A stretch of DNA of 64,000 nucleotides from Bacteroidaceae bacterium. Its GTDB lineage: Bacteria > Bacteroidota > Bacteroidia > Bacteroidales > Bacteroidaceae. The notes under the pieces are model-generated. The model ran no database searches. It saw only the letters and a program-made list of their open reading frames with translations, and had not been told where the DNA came from. Positions 49,149 to 59,748 of the stretch are shown piece by piece (the first letter of the stretch is position 1; every line of letters begins with the position of its first letter). The translations under genes were made by a program, and so were the position numbers. The stretch lies in NCBI GenBank assembly GCA_017464345.1, contig JAFUAH010000030.1:17666-81665 (forward strand), read 5' to 3'.

Positions 49149-52094
49149 ATGGCAAAAGAATACAACTTCAGAGAGATTGAAAAGAAATGGCACCAGCGCT
49201 GGGTGGAACAGCAGACCTACCGCGTGACGGAGGATGCCACACGGCCCAAATTCTATGTGCTCAACATGTTCCCCTACCCCAGCGGCGCGGGACTGCACGT
49301 GGGCCATCCGCTCGGCTACATCGCCAGTGACATCTATGCCCGATACAAGCGGCAGCAGGGATACAACGTACTGAATCCCATGGGCTACGACTCCTACGGA
49401 CTGCCCGCCGAACAGCATGCCATCAAGACCGGGCAGCACCCCCAGATAAGCACCTTTGCCAACATCGACCACTACCGCGAACAGTTGGACAAGATTGGCT
49501 TCTCGTTCGACTGGAGCCGCGAGGTGCGCACTTGCGACCCCGCCTACTACCACTGGACACAGTGGGCCTTCCAGCAGATGTTCCAGAGTTACTTCTGCAA
49601 CACATGCCAGAAGGCACAGCCCATCGATGACCTGATTCGCCACTTCGAGGAAAAAGGCACTGAGGCACTGGACGTTGCACAGAGCGAGGAACTGACATTC
49701 ACCGCCGAAGAGTGGAAATCGTGGGACGAACGGCGGAGGAGCGAAGTGCTGATGAACTACCGTCTGGCCTTCCTCGGCGAGACCATGGTGAACTGGTGCC
49801 CGGAGTTGGGCACGGTGCTGGCCAACGACGAGGTGGTGAACGGCGTTTCGGAACGCGGTGGTTACCCCGTGGAGCAGAAGCGGATGCGCCAGTGGTGCCT
49901 GCGCATCAGTGCCTACAGCCAGCGACTGCTGGACGGGCTGGACACCATCCAGTGGAGCGAGAGCATCAAGGAAACCCAGCGCAACTGGATAGGCCGTTCG
50001 GAGGGTACGGAAGTGGAGATTCCCTACACCCTCTCCGCCACAGGAGAGCAGGAAGGCAGCTTCACCATCTTCACCACCCGTGCCGACACCATGTTCGGCG
50101 TCACCTTCTTTGTGCTGGCTCCGGAGAGCGAACTCGTCGATAAAGTGACGACGCCCGAACAGCGGGCTGCCGTCGATGCATATCTCTCGTACGTGAAGAG
50201 CCGCACCGAGCGCGAACGCATGATTGACCACACCGTGACGGGTGTCTTCAGCGGTGCGTACGGCATCAACCCCATCACGGGTGACCGCTGCCCCATCTAC
50301 ATCGCAGAGTACGTCCTGGCCGGCTATGGCACCGGTGCCATCATGGCTGTGCCTGCACACGACAGTCGCGACTATGCCTTTGCCAAGCACTTCGACCTGC
50401 CCATCATCCCCTTGGTGGAGGGGGCCGACGTGAGCCAGGAGAGCTATGATGCCAAAGAAGGCATCGTCATCAACTCTCCCGTCAGCGACGACAAGAGCGT
50501 CCTGTACGATGGCGAACGCCTGTGTCTCAACGGCCTCAGCATCAAGGAGGCCATCGCCGAGACGAAGCGCTTCGTCGAGACTCACCACCTGGGACGCATC
50601 AAGGTCAATTACCGTCTGCGCGATGCCATCTTCAGCCGTCAGCGCTACTGGGGTGAACCCTTCCCCGTGTATTACAAACAGGGCATCCCCACCATGGTGC
50701 CCGAGGAATGCCTGCCCATCGAACTGCCCGACGTGGAGAAGTTCCTGCCCACCGAAACCGGAGAGCCCCCACTGGGCAATGCTCAGGTGTGGGCCTGGGA
50801 CGAACAGCACCGCCAGATTGTAGATAAGGCACTCATCGACGAGAAGACGGTCTTCCCTCTGGAACTCAACACAATGCCCGGTTTTGCCGGCTCCAGCGCA
50901 TACTATCTGCGCTATATGGACCCGACGAACGACAAGGCACTGCTCAGCCCAGAGGCTGCCGCCTACTGGCAGAACGTGGATCTCTATGTCGGCGGTTCGG
51001 AACATGCCACCGGCCACCTCATCTACAGCCGATACTGGAACAAGTTCCTCTTCGACCTGGGCGTGAGCAAGAAGGACGAGCCCTTCCAGAAACTTATCAA
51101 CCAGGGCATGATTCAGGGTTGGTCGAGCTTCGTCTTCCGCATCAAGGGCACAAACCGATACGTCTGCTACGACCTGCTGGACGTGCAGTACGACGACGCT
51201 GCCAAGAAGAGCCGCTACTTCTACCAAGGCGAAGAGGCAGACCCCATCTACACCGACATCAGCACCGTCTCCGGCAAGGAACTGGACGTGGAAAAGATTC
51301 GCCAGTGGATGCCGGAATTCCGTGATGCAGAATTCGTCACGAATGCCGAAGGCAAGTACATCGTCCTGCAGATGGTGGAGAAGATGTCCAAGTCGAAGTA
51401 CAACGTGGTGAACCCCGACGAGATATGCACCAACTACGGTGCCGACACACTCCGCCTCTACGAGATGTTCCTCGGCCCCATCGAGCAGTCGAAGCCCTGG
51501 GACGTAGCCGGCATCGACGGTTGTCACCGCTTCCTGAAGAAGTTCTGGATGCTCTTCTGGGACAAGGAGGGCAACCTGCAGGCCGACGACAGCGAGCCCA
51601 CGGCCGACAACCTGAAGTCGCTGCACCGGCTCATCAAAAAGGTCTCGGCCGACATCGAGGAATTCAGCTACAACACCTCGATTCCCGCCTTCATGGTGGC
51701 CACCACGGAACTCACCAACCAGAAGTGCCGCAGCCGCCACGTGCTGGAACCGCTGGTGAGCCTGATAGCCCCCTTCTGCCCCCACATCGCCGAAGAACTG
51801 TGGGAGGCCCTGGGAGACAAATTCCCCGGCAAGGAGGACAGGGGCTCCGTATGCGACGCCCAGTGGCCCGTGTTCAACGAAAAGTATCTGGTGGAATCAA
51901 CGGTGAAGATGCCCGTGCAGTTCAACGGCAAGGTGCGCTTCACCCTGGAACTGGCCGCCGACATGTCGAAGGAAGAGATAGAAAAGACTGCCCTCACAGC
52001 CCCCGAGGCTCAGAAGTACCTGGACGGCATGACGGTGGTGAAGACCGTGGTCGTGCCCGGCAGAATCGTGAACATCGTGATTAAGCCCGCGTGA
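49149..52094 (+). CDS. leuS: Leucyl-tRNA synthetase
   Basis: 981-aa class I synthetase charging tRNA-Leu. HIGH-type motif HVGH at 50-53 ([14 protein letters not shown]) and KMSKS at 745-749. The CP1 editing domain is recognisable by [10 protein letters not shown] and [16 protein letters not shown]. An insert near residues 660-720 ([24 protein letters not shown]) seems to be the Bacteroidetes leucyl-specific module. The start is the ATG after the promoter box rather than the upstream in-frame TTG. Confidence 0.97.
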   Translation: MAKEYNFREIEKKWHQRWVEQQTYRVTEDATRPKFYVLNMFPYPSGAGLHVGHPLGYIASDIYARYKRQQGYNVLNPMGYDSYGLPAEQHAIKTGQHPQISTFANIDHYREQLDKIGFSFDWSREVRTCDPAYYHWTQWAFQQMFQSYFCNTCQKAQPIDDLIRHFEEKGTEALDVAQSEELTFTAEEWKSWDERRRSEVLMNYRLAFLGETMVNWCPELGTVLANDEVVNGVSERGGYPVEQKRMRQWCLRISAYSQRLLDGLDTIQWSESIKETQRNWIGRSEGTEVEIPYTLSATGEQEGSFTIFTTRADTMFGVTFFVLAPESELVDKVTTPEQRAAVDAYLSYVKSRTERERMIDHTVTGVFSGAYGINPITGDRCPIYIAEYVLAGYGTGAIMAVPAHDSRDYAFAKHFDLPIIPLVEGADVSQESYDAKEGIVINSPVSDDKSVLYDGERLCLNGLSIKEAIAETKRFVETHHLGRIKVNYRLRDAIFSRQRYWGEPFPVYYKQGIPTMVPEECLPIELPDVEKFLPTETGEPPLGNAQVWAWDEQHRQIVDKALIDEKTVFPLELNTMPGFAGSSAYYLRYMDPTNDKALLSPEAAAYWQNVDLYVGGSEHATGHLIYSRYWNKFLFDLGVSKKDEPFQKLINQGMIQGWSSFVFRIKGTNRYVCYDLLDVQYDDAAKKSRYFYQGEEADPIYTDISTVSGKELDVEKIRQWMPEFRDAEFVTNAEGKYIVLQMVEKMSKSKYNVVNPDEICTNYGADTLRLYEMFLGPIEQSKPWDVAGIDGCHRFLKKFWMLFWDKEGNLQADDSEPTADNLKSLHRLIKKVSADIEEFSYNTSIPAFMVATTELTNQKCRSRHVLEPLVSLIAPFCPHIAEELWEALGDKFPGKEDRGSVCDAQWPVFNEKYLVESTVKMPVQFNGKVRFTLELAADMSKEEIEKTALTAPEAQKYLDGMTVVKTVVVPGRIVNIVIKPA

Positions 52095-52120
52095 AAGTTG
52101 AAATTTGAAAATTGAGCGTT

Positions 52121-53038
52121 ATGCCACAGAATCCAAACAAAGCCCTCAAAAGGGCATGGGACTTCTCAAAAGATTTCCTGTATCTGAACCTCGGTATGGC
52201 CATCTACATGGCCGGGTGGACCGTCTTCCTGCTGCCCTACCGCATCCCCACAGGCGGATGGGTGGGCGTCTGCTCCATTCTGTACTATGCCACAGGGTTC
52301 CCCATGAGCCTGGCCGTGCTGATAGGTAACGGCATACTGCTCGCGTTCGCCCTATGGCAACTGGGCTGGAAGTTCACACTGAAGACTGGCTACGCCGTAG
52401 CTTCCATGGTCTTCTTCCTGGAAATCGGCCAGCGCCTGATGACGGGTGACGACGGACAGTTCATACAAATCCTGGGACCCAACGAAAGCACCATGGCCTG
52501 TGTGCTGGGCGCACTCATCAACGGCGTGGGCGTGGGCCTGTGTTTCCTCTCCGGCGGTGTCACCGGCGGATGGGACATCGTAGCCGCCATTGTGAACAAG
52601 TACAAACCCATCTCCTTCGGGCGTGTACTGCTCTACCTCGACCTCTTGGTCATCGGCTCCAGCTACTTCATCTTCAAGGTCAAATATCCGGATGATGCAT
52701 GGCACATGGTGGTGTTCGGCTACGTCACGCTGTTTGTCTATACCTACGCCGCTGACATGGTCATCAACTCGGCCAAGCAGGATGTGCAGCTCATCATCAT
52801 GACCCAGAAGGGCGAACTGATGAGCCGCGTCATCCGTGAGCACACAGGGCACACCATGACACAGCTGAACGGTGAGGGCTGCTACAGCCACGCTCCCATG
52901 AATGTGATGATACTGATGGCTCACCGCCATGAGCATATTAGCATCCTACGCCTGATACAGGAAGTAGACCCGGCGGCCTTCGTCTCGTCGAGCCGCGTGG
53001 AAGGCGTGTATGGCCTGGGATTCAACAGGATAAAGTAA
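52121..53038 (+). CDS. YitT-family membrane protein (first copy)
   Basis: 305 aa, about five membrane helices (YLNLGMAIYMAGWTVFLLPY, VLGALINGVGVGLCFLSGG) with the conserved PTGGWVGVCSILYYATGF and GVTGGWDIVAAIVNKY motifs. The C-terminal DUF2179 domain reads VQLIIMTQKGELMSRVI and HEHISILRLIQEVDPAAFVSSSRVEGVYG. The family is widespread and its transport role is unproven. A second, related copy follows after 47 bp; the pair downstream of leuS may form one complex. Confidence 0.85.
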   Translation: MPQNPNKALKRAWDFSKDFLYLNLGMAIYMAGWTVFLLPYRIPTGGWVGVCSILYYATGFPMSLAVLIGNGILLAFALWQLGWKFTLKTGYAVASMVFFLEIGQRLMTGDDGQFIQILGPNESTMACVLGALINGVGVGLCFLSGGVTGGWDIVAAIVNKYKPISFGRVLLYLDLLVIGSSYFIFKVKYPDDAWHMVVFGYVTLFVYTYAADMVINSAKQDVQLIIMTQKGELMSRVIREHTGHTMTQLNGEGCYSHAPMNVMILMAHRHEHISILRLIQEVDPAAFVSSSRVEGVYGLGFNRIK

Positions 53039-53085
53039 GGAGGCATAAGACCAATAGGACTCTTAAGACCAGTAACTAGCAACCT

Positions 53086-53970
53086 ATGATTAAGGAGTTG
53101 ATTTTTTCTTATTTGAAGATATTCATCGGGTTAGTCATCTTCTCGATTGGTTACACATGCTTCATGCTGCCCTACCAGATTATGAGCGGTGGTGTGGCTG
53201 GTATCTCGGCCCTCATCTACTATGCCACAGGGTTTCATGCCGGCTACTCTTTCTTCCTCATTAACGTGGTGCTGATACTCATGGCCTGGTACACCCTGGG
53301 CTGGCGGTTCTGCGTACGTACCATCATCGCCACCGTGGTCGTCTCGTTCTTGATAGACTACATCCAGGCTGCCCTGACCGAGATTGGTCCGAACGGGAAG
53401 GAATACCTAAAACATCTGGTGGGCGACCAGGTGTTCATGGCCTGTGTCATCGGGGCTATGGTTGAGGGTGTGGGACTGGCCATTGTGTTCCTGGCCGGCG
53501 GTAGCACGGGCGGAACCGATATCGTGGCCCTGACGGTAAACAAGTACCGCGACATATCGCTGGGACGTGCCATGCTTTTTGTCGATGTCTTCGTGGTGAG
53601 CCTGTCCTACCTCATCTTCCGCGACATCGAGCGCCTCGTGGCCTGCTACATCACCCTGTTCATCTCCATCAACGTCATCGACTACGTGGTGAACGGTGCC
53701 CGCCAGAGCGTACAGTTCACCATCATCTCCGAACGCTATGCCGAGATTGCACAGGCCGTGAACGACAAAGTGGATCGCGGCGTAACCGTGCTGCACGGCG
53801 AGGGCTGGTACAGCAAGGAAGGGCGAAACGTGCTGCTCATCATGGCCAAAAAGCAGGAGAGCCGACTCATTTTCCAACTAATCCGAATCATCGACCCCAA
53901 GGCCTTCGTCACCATGAGCAATGTGGAGGGTGTCTTCGGCGAGGGATTCGACAAAATCAAAAAAGGATGA
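53086..53970 (+). CDS. YitT-family membrane protein (second copy)
   Basis: 294 aa with the same architecture as the gene before it: membrane helices ([18 protein letters not shown]), the motif [35 protein letters not shown] and a C-terminal DUF2179 domain ([36 protein letters not shown]). The two proteins are clearly homologous but diverged. The stop overlaps the rdgB start by four bases (ATGA). Confidence 0.87.
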   Translation: MIKELIFSYLKIFIGLVIFSIGYTCFMLPYQIMSGGVAGISALIYYATGFHAGYSFFLINVVLILMAWYTLGWRFCVRTIIATVVVSFLIDYIQAALTEIGPNGKEYLKHLVGDQVFMACVIGAMVEGVGLAIVFLAGGSTGGTDIVALTVNKYRDISLGRAMLFVDVFVVSLSYLIFRDIERLVACYITLFISINVIDYVVNGARQSVQFTIISERYAEIAQAVNDKVDRGVTVLHGEGWYSKEGRNVLLIMAKKQESRLIFQLIRIIDPKAFVTMSNVEGVFGEGFDKIKKG

Positions 53971-56864
53971 AACAACTTATCATGGCAACCAACAACGAAC
54001 ACAAATTGTGTGAAATCCGGCAAATACTGGCCGGGCAATTCGACGTCAAGGGACTTCTGGACATCGGTTGCCATGAGGACATTCCCGAAACGGCTGACTC
54101 GCTGGAGGGAAATGCCCTGCAAAAGGCTCGCTACATCGCCGAGCACTACGGCGTGGACTGCTTTGCCGACGACACGGGCCTGGAAGTGGAGGCACTGGAC
54201 GGAGCACCCGGAATCTACACTGCACGCTTTGGCGCCATGAATGGCTATGGCGACAGCCACGACTCGGAGGCCAACATCCGTTGTCTGCTGGACAAACTGG
54301 AGGGCCAGCCCAACCGCCGTGCCCGCTTCCGCACTGCCATCGCTCTCATCCAAGGCGGTAAGGAACATCTGTTTGAAGGTATCGTAGAAGGCGAAATCCT
54401 GAAGGAGAAGACAGGCAACGACGGCTTTGGCTACGACCCCATCTTCGCCCCTACGGAGACTGGCATGAGCTTTGCCGAAATGGGGATACAGGAAAAGAAC
54501 CGCATCAGCCACCGCGGACGGGCTACACAGAAACTGGCCACCTTCCTGCGTCAAGCACGGATGCTGCTCTTGCTATTTACACTCCATCTGCTGTACTCCC
54601 TCTTCGGCATCTCCTCCCTCCATGCCCAGCAAATCGGGGAGTGGCAGGTATACCCCTCCTACTGGATAGCCGATCAGAACGTGGTGGCTGGAAAGAGTGT
54701 ATACACCCTGTGTAACGGCAACCTTATGCGCTACGACAGCGAAGACACCTCGGTACGCACCTACGATAGCCTGAACGACCTGAACGACATCGAAATCAAA
54801 CACATAGCCTACAGCGCACAGGCCAAGCGACTCATCCTCGTCTACGACAATGGCAACATCGACCTGATGGACCTGGATGACAATGTGCAAAACATTGCCA
54901 GCCTGAAGAATAGCACACTGGCCGACAAATACGTAAACAACATCTACGTGGACGGCCAGACAGCCTACATCTGCACAGGATTCGGCTACTTCACCCTGGA
55001 CATGGGAGAAGGCATCATCCGCGACACCTACCGCCTGGGGGTGAACGTACAGGCTATAACACTCATGGACGGCAACCTATACATTGCCACGAACAAGGGC
55101 ATCTACCACTCTACGGAGAAGAACCGCCACCTCCTCACAAACTGGGAATTGGTGGTCTCAAGAAGCGACAATTCCTATAAAGCCATGGTCGCACACAGCG
55201 GCAGAATCTACGTATTGTGGAACAATATCCTATTCCGTATCGAAAACAATGAATTCCAGGGTGTCCTGTCCGGAACCACACTGCTGAAGAGCACGGGCGG
55301 ACTGCTGGTATATGCCACGGCCGACAATGCCTACGCCTACACTCAGGACTGGGCCAGAACCCAAATCCCCATCTCCGGACACCAGTGGAAGGACGTCTCC
55401 TATGCCAACGGCACCTACTGGGTAAGCGAGGGTATGAGCGGTCTGAAAGGGTATCGGATGACGGACGGAGTACCGACGGAGATAGTAGGTAGCATCCGCC
55501 CAAACAGCCCAGTGCGCGACTTGGCCTTCCGGATGCAGTACGTAGGTGACCGACTACTCGTGGCTGGAGGCCTCAACACACCCTACAGCATCTTCAATCC
55601 CGCCACGGCGATGTACTACGAGGAGGGTCAGTGGACCAACTTCGACGAGGAGGGACCTGCACAACAATATCCCACTCTGCACCACTGGAACACCACCCAT
55701 CTGGTGCAGGATCCCAACGACCCCACCCATCACTTTGCCAGCCCCTACCGGACAGGACTCTACGAGTACCGCAACGGCAAGTTCGTGGGCCTATACAACA
55801 GCGACAACAGTCCGCTGCAGCAAATTGTCATAAACGGCAACTCACTGGGCCTGAACTATGTAGGCTGCACGGGACTGCAGTACGACAGTGACGGCAATCT
55901 GTGGCTGATGAACCAACAAACCGACACCATCGTGCGCATCCTGCAACCGTCTGGTCGCTGGCTGGCCCTGTACTACGATGAAATAAACGGTGTGGAGACA
56001 CCCGACGACTACCTTTTCACCACCAGCGGAGTGAAGTTCCTCGTCAGCCGGCGTATGGACGGACGCGGATTCTTCGGCTTCGACACCAACGGCACACTCA
56101 ACACCGTGCGTGACGACCGGCACATCCTGCGTTCCACCATCATCAATCAGGACGGCACCAGCTATTCGCCCGACGAATTCTACTGCATGACTGAGGATCT
56201 GGACGGACGCATCTGGTGCGGCACCCAGTTGGGGCTGTTCGTCATCAACGACCCGACGCAGTACTTCGATACAGACTTTGCCTTCGAGCAAATCAAGATT
56301 TCACGTAACGACGGCAGTGGGCTGGCAGACTATCTGCTCTCGGGCGTAGTCATCACCTGCATAGCCGTGGACGGAGCCAACCGCAAGTGGATAGGCACCA
56401 ATGCCAACGGTATTTATCTCGTCAGTGCCGATGGACAGGAGATGATTCACCACTTCCTGGCCGACAATTCGCCACTGCCCTCCGACAACATCCAGTGCAT
56501 TGCCATCCATCCCACCACGGGTGTGGTGATGATTGGCACCGACGTGGGCCTGTGCTCCTACGTGGGTGATGCCACCGACGGAGCCGACGACCTGGTGGGC
56601 GACGACGTGGTAGCCTACCCGAACCCCGTAGGCCCAGACTACCAAGGAACCATAGCCGTGCGCGGACTGCCACGCGACAGTGAGGTGAAAATATGCAGCA
56701 GCACGGGCCAGCTCGTATGGAGCGGCACATCGAACGGCGGCACCTTCACGTGGAATGGGACTAACAAGAGCGGACGGCGCGTGGCCAGTGGTGTCTACTT
56801 CGTCATAGCCAACACGGCGGACGGCAAGAAGGCCGTCGTCTGCCGCATCATTGTCATACACTGA
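53967..56864 (+). CDS. In-frame RdgB/HAM1 - PorZ-like fusion
   Basis: One uninterrupted 965-aa frame. Residues 1-196 are a complete RdgB/HAM1 purine-NTP pyrophosphatase ([56 protein letters not shown]), which clears ITP/XTP in the cytoplasm. From Met199 a signal-peptide-like stretch ([20 protein letters not shown]) starts a PorZ-like protein: beta-propellers ([28 protein letters not shown]) and a C-terminal type A sorting domain ([12 protein letters not shown] onward). PorZ is a surface protein of the type IX system. The usual stop between the genes is absent. PorZ could be made from the internal ATG at 54561, or a sequence error may have removed a stop. Confidence 0.85.
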   Translation: MKQLIMATNNEHKLCEIRQILAGQFDVKGLLDIGCHEDIPETADSLEGNALQKARYIAEHYGVDCFADDTGLEVEALDGAPGIYTARFGAMNGYGDSHDSEANIRCLLDKLEGQPNRRARFRTAIALIQGGKEHLFEGIVEGEILKEKTGNDGFGYDPIFAPTETGMSFAEMGIQEKNRISHRGRATQKLATFLRQARMLLLLFTLHLLYSLFGISSLHAQQIGEWQVYPSYWIADQNVVAGKSVYTLCNGNLMRYDSEDTSVRTYDSLNDLNDIEIKHIAYSAQAKRLILVYDNGNIDLMDLDDNVQNIASLKNSTLADKYVNNIYVDGQTAYICTGFGYFTLDMGEGIIRDTYRLGVNVQAITLMDGNLYIATNKGIYHSTEKNRHLLTNWELVVSRSDNSYKAMVAHSGRIYVLWNNILFRIENNEFQGVLSGTTLLKSTGGLLVYATADNAYAYTQDWARTQIPISGHQWKDVSYANGTYWVSEGMSGLKGYRMTDGVPTEIVGSIRPNSPVRDLAFRMQYVGDRLLVAGGLNTPYSIFNPATAMYYEEGQWTNFDEEGPAQQYPTLHHWNTTHLVQDPNDPTHHFASPYRTGLYEYRNGKFVGLYNSDNSPLQQIVINGNSLGLNYVGCTGLQYDSDGNLWLMNQQTDTIVRILQPSGRWLALYYDEINGVETPDDYLFTTSGVKFLVSRRMDGRGFFGFDTNGTLNTVRDDRHILRSTIINQDGTSYSPDEFYCMTEDLDGRIWCGTQLGLFVINDPTQYFDTDFAFEQIKISRNDGSGLADYLLSGVVITCIAVDGANRKWIGTNANGIYLVSADGQEMIHHFLADNSPLPSDNIQCIAIHPTTGVVMIGTDVGLCSYVGDATDGADDLVGDDVVAYPNPVGPDYQGTIAVRGLPRDSEVKICSSTGQLVWSGTSNGGTFTWNGTNKSGRRVASGVYFVIANTADGKKAVVCRIIVIH
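54561..56864 (+). other. porZ: Internal PorZ-like reading frame with signal peptide
   Basis: The in-frame ATG at 54561 would begin a 767-aa protein with a normal signal peptide cut after LHAQ. Separate initiation here would give an exportable PorZ while the full frame still gives RdgB. I mark it apart because the export logic requires it, not because a ribosome binding site can be seen. Confidence 0.6.
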
Positions 56865-56947
56865 CGGAGATGCCCCTAATCAGCCCCGTTTTTTGCCTTT
56901 TCATGTAAAAATTGCCATATAGATTTTACAATTTGCAGTTTATTTTC

Positions 56948-56955
56948 TATCTTTG
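56948..56955 (+). promoter_or_regulatory. -7 box of aroQ operon
   Basis: TATCTTTG, 31 bp before the ATG at 56987. Confidence 0.6.
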
Positions 56956-56986
56956 TCCGTATCATAAACCATTTAAAGCACATACT

Positions 56987-57409
56987 ATGAAAAGGATTCT
57001 GATTATGAACGGCCCCAACCTGAATCTATTGGGCAAGCGGGAAACCGAAATCTACGGTGTGCACGACTTCAAATCCTATCTGGAGAAACTGCGCGAACGC
57101 TATCCCGACGTACGCCTCGACTTCTTCCAGTCCAACATGGAAGGCGCACTGATTGACAAACTGCATGAGGCCGGCTTCGGCAAGTGCGATGGCATCATTC
57201 TGAATGCCGGTGCCTACACCCACACCAGCATCGCCATCATGGATGCCATCAAGGCCATCAATACTCCCGTCGTGGAGGTGCATATCTCTAACGTCTTCAA
57301 CCGCGAGGAATTCCGCCACAAGAGCATGATTAGCCCCGCCTGCCGTGGTATCGTGACGGGCTTCGGCCTGGACTCCTATCGCGTGGCCTTGGAGGGATTG
57401 CTGGGATAA
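56987..57409 (+). CDS. aroQ: Type II 3-dehydroquinate dehydratase
   Basis: 140-aa shikimate-pathway enzyme converting 3-dehydroquinate to 3-dehydroshikimate. Family blocks: NGPNLNLLGKRE near the N-terminus, FFQSNMEGALIDKLH, NAGAYTHTSIAI and EVHISNVFNREEFRHKS. Length matches the dodecameric type II enzymes. The frame is open further upstream, but the start at 56987 follows a promoter box and gives the conserved N-terminus. It heads a plus-strand run towards rbfA and the GH20 gene. Confidence 0.95.
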   Translation: MKRILIMNGPNLNLLGKRETEIYGVHDFKSYLEKLRERYPDVRLDFFQSNMEGALIDKLHEAGFGKCDGIILNAGAYTHTSIAIMDAIKAINTPVVEVHISNVFNREEFRHKSMISPACRGIVTGFGLDSYRVALEGLLG

Positions 57410-57414
57410 CGAGG

Positions 57415-57447
57415 TTAATTAATTGACAATTGATAATTGATAATTTA
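57415..57447 (+). repeat. AATTGATA-type repeat forming O-methyltransferase start
   Basis: Tandem AATTGATA/AATTGACA words fill the spacer after aroQ. They contain the TTG at 57430 and codons 2-6 of the next gene. Confidence 0.65.
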
Positions 57448-58071
57448 GACGACTACATCGTCCGGCATATTGACCCTGAAGATGACTATCTCCACCGCCT
57501 GTACCGCGACACACAGTTGCGCTTGTCATACGGACAGATGGCGAGTGGTCATGTTCAGGGCCGATTGTTGAAGATGCTCACTCAGATGATACGGCCCCGG
57601 CTGGCTGTGGAACTGGGTACTTTCAGCGGATACTCGGCACTGTGCATAGCCGAGGGACTGACGGAAGATGCCCTGTTGCACACGTTCGAGATATACGACG
57701 AACAGGAGGACTTCACTCGTCCATGGCTCGAAGGCTCGGACTATGCCGAACGCATACGGCTACACATCGGGGATGCCCTGCAGCTCATCCCCAAAATGGG
57801 ACTGACGGACATAGACATGGCCTTTATCGATGCCGACAAGCGGCACTACGTAGAATTCTACGAAATGTTGCTGCCACGCATGAGACCGGGTGGCTACATC
57901 CTGGCCGACAATACCCTGTGGTACGGCCACGTGTTGGAAACCGACACCCGCGAAAGCGACCTTCAGACATGGGGTATCAAACGCTTTAACGACCTGCTGG
58001 CCCAAGACCAGCGGGTGGAAAAGGTGATAGTGCCCGTACGCGACGGATTAACCTTAATAAGAAAAAAATAA
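57430..58071 (+). CDS. SAM-dependent O-methyltransferase
   Basis: 213 aa of the class I, caffeoyl-CoA-O-methyltransferase-like family: SAM motif LAVELGTFSGYSALCIAEGL, then TFEIYDEQ, IDMAFIDADKRHYVEFYE and GGYILADNTLWYGHV, with metal-ligand Asp residues in the last two. No ATG exists at the 5' end; the frame starts with TTG inside a short tandem repeat, so residues 2-6 are repeat-encoded. Substrate unknown. It lies between aroQ and rbfA, probably in one transcript. Confidence 0.87.
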   Translation: MIIDNLDDYIVRHIDPEDDYLHRLYRDTQLRLSYGQMASGHVQGRLLKMLTQMIRPRLAVELGTFSGYSALCIAEGLTEDALLHTFEIYDEQEDFTRPWLEGSDYAERIRLHIGDALQLIPKMGLTDIDMAFIDADKRHYVEFYEMLLPRMRPGGYILADNTLWYGHVLETDTRESDLQTWGIKRFNDLLAQDQRVEKVIVPVRDGLTLIRKK

Positions 58072-58077
58072 AGCCCT

Positions 58078-58437
58078 ATGGATACAACAAGACAAAACAA
58101 AGTGGCCCGGCTGATACAAAAGGAACTGAGCGAAATCTTTGCGGCACAGACCCGCCAGATGCATGGTGTGCTGGTCAGCGTGCCCGTTTGCCGCATCAGC
58201 CCCGACATGAGCGTCTGCCGTGCCTATCTGAGCGTATTCCCCAGCGAACGCGCCGAGGAAATCGTGAACAACATCAATGCCAACCAGAAGCAGGTGCGCT
58301 ATGAGCTGGGCAGCCGCATGCGCCATCAGCTGCGCATCATCCCCGAACTGAAGTTTTTCGTCGATGATTCACTGGACTATGCCGAGCACATCGACGAACT
58401 ATTAGGCGGTGGTACACCGTCAGTTCACAGTTCATAG
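58078..58437 (+). CDS. rbfA: 30S ribosome-binding factor A
   Basis: 119-aa ribosome maturation factor. The KH-like fold is recognisable from TRQNKVARLIQKELSEIF, CRISPDMSVCRAYLSVFP and LGSRMRHQLRIIPELKFFVDDSLDYAEHIDELL. The last residues (TPSVHSS) and the stop come from the left arm of a palindromic repeat, so the native C-terminus has been replaced or extended without touching the fold. Confidence 0.93.
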   Translation: MDTTRQNKVARLIQKELSEIFAAQTRQMHGVLVSVPVCRISPDMSVCRAYLSVFPSERAEEIVNNINANQKQVRYELGSRMRHQLRIIPELKFFVDDSLDYAEHIDELLGGGTPSVHSS

Positions 58438-58490
58438 TGAGAATTGAGAAGGGGCAAGAGACAAGAGGATTCACTATGAACTGTGAATTG
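58421..58490. repeat. Palindromic heptamer element between rbfA and permease gene
   Basis: Arms of 20 bp (58421-58440 and 58471-58490, TCACTATGAACTGTGAAnTG on the right) pair with one mismatch around a 30-base purine-rich core. The left arm holds the rbfA stop. The repeat continues into the next gene's ATG at 58497. Confidence 0.82.
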
Positions 58491-58496
58491 TGAACT

Positions 58497-59732
58497 ATGA
58501 ACTATAAGATATTCATCGCCTGGCGCTACCTCTTCTCACGCAAGAGCCACCACGCCATCAATATCATCTCCGCCATTTCGGCCTGCGGTGTGGCCATCGC
58601 CACACTGGCCATGGTGTGCACGCTAAGTGTGTTCAACGGCTTCCACAGTTTGGTGGCCGACCTCTTCACGGATTTCGACCCACAACTGAAGGTGACCCTG
58701 GCTGAAGGACGCACGCTCAGCATCAAGGACAAAGCCATAGAGCAACTGCGACGGCATCCTGACGTGGACGTGCTGACACTCTGTCTCGAGGATCAGGCAC
58801 TGGTGGTACGCGACGGTAAACAAACAGTGGTCACCGTCAAGGGCATGGACGACAATTTCGACCGCCAGCTCAACCTCCCCCACTTGCTCTACCCGGCCTG
58901 GGAGGAGGAAGAGGAACTGGCCTTGCACGCCGACGTGCTGGAATACTGCATTCCCGGCATACAACTGGCCATACAGCTGGGCCTGCGCACCGACTTTGAC
59001 CCTCCCTTGCAAATTTTCGCCCCCAAACGTGGAGAGCGCGTGAATATGGCCAACCCACTAAGCAGTTTCAACAACGATGAACTGCTCAGTTCGGGCTACG
59101 TCTTCCAGGTGAAACAGACCAAGTACGATGCCAATTACCTCATCACCTCTCTCCAGTTTGCCCAGCATCTCTTTGACCAAGAGGGACGCATCTCGCAGGC
59201 CGAAATCCGGCTTCGTCCCGGCACCAATATAAGTCGTGCCCAGCGCGACATAGCTAACACGCTGGGCAGCCGCTTCGTGGTGCAGGATCGCTACGAACAG
59301 CAAGAGGACGTATTCCGCATCATGAAGATAGAGAAACTCTTGGCCTACGTATTCCTGACATTCATCCTCTTTATCGCCAGTTTCAACATCATCGGCTCGC
59401 TTTCCATGCTCATGATAGACAAGCAGCGCGACATACAGACCCTACACAACCTGGGGGCCCCTCCCTCGGCCATCCGCCTCATCTTCACCATCGAAGGAAA
59501 CATGATAAGCATGTTCGGAGCGTTGGCAGGTATAGGCCTGGGTGTGCTGCTCTGCTGGGTACAACAGCACTATGGCATCGTCAGCATGGGCCAGAGCGAG
59601 GGGTCGTTCATAGTCGAAGCCTATCCTGTGGTGGTGAAAATTTGGGACCTGGTACTCATCTTCCTCACTGTCATGGCCGTCAGCGCACTGGTAGTATGGT
59701 ATCCCGTAAGACGACAAAATCAGAATCTCTAA
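58497..59732 (+). CDS. LolC/E-like FtsX-family ABC permease
   Basis: 411-aa inner-membrane protein of the MacB/LolE type: helix 1 with INIISAISACGVAIATLAMVCTLSVFNGF, a large periplasmic domain (residues 50-270), then three C-terminal helices including FLTFILFIASFNIIGSLSMLMIDKQRDI and LGAPPSAIRLIFTIEGNMISMFGALAG. Such permeases extract lipoproteins from the inner membrane. The ATPase partner is not in the window. The first codons (MNY) come from the flanking repeat. Confidence 0.85.
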   Translation: MNYKIFIAWRYLFSRKSHHAINIISAISACGVAIATLAMVCTLSVFNGFHSLVADLFTDFDPQLKVTLAEGRTLSIKDKAIEQLRRHPDVDVLTLCLEDQALVVRDGKQTVVTVKGMDDNFDRQLNLPHLLYPAWEEEEELALHADVLEYCIPGIQLAIQLGLRTDFDPPLQIFAPKRGERVNMANPLSSFNNDELLSSGYVFQVKQTKYDANYLITSLQFAQHLFDQEGRISQAEIRLRPGTNISRAQRDIANTLGSRFVVQDRYEQQEDVFRIMKIEKLLAYVFLTFILFIASFNIIGSLSMLMIDKQRDIQTLHNLGAPPSAIRLIFTIEGNMISMFGALAGIGLGVLLCWVQQHYGIVSMGQSEGSFIVEAYPVVVKIWDLVLIFLTVMAVSALVVWYPVRRQNQNL

Positions 59733-59748
59733 ACACACTATACGCCTC

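Noticed and set aside
49086-51785. 899-codon minus-strand frame opposite leuS
   Set aside because: Antisense shadow caused by GC-rich codon use; leuS on the other strand has all diagnostic motifs.
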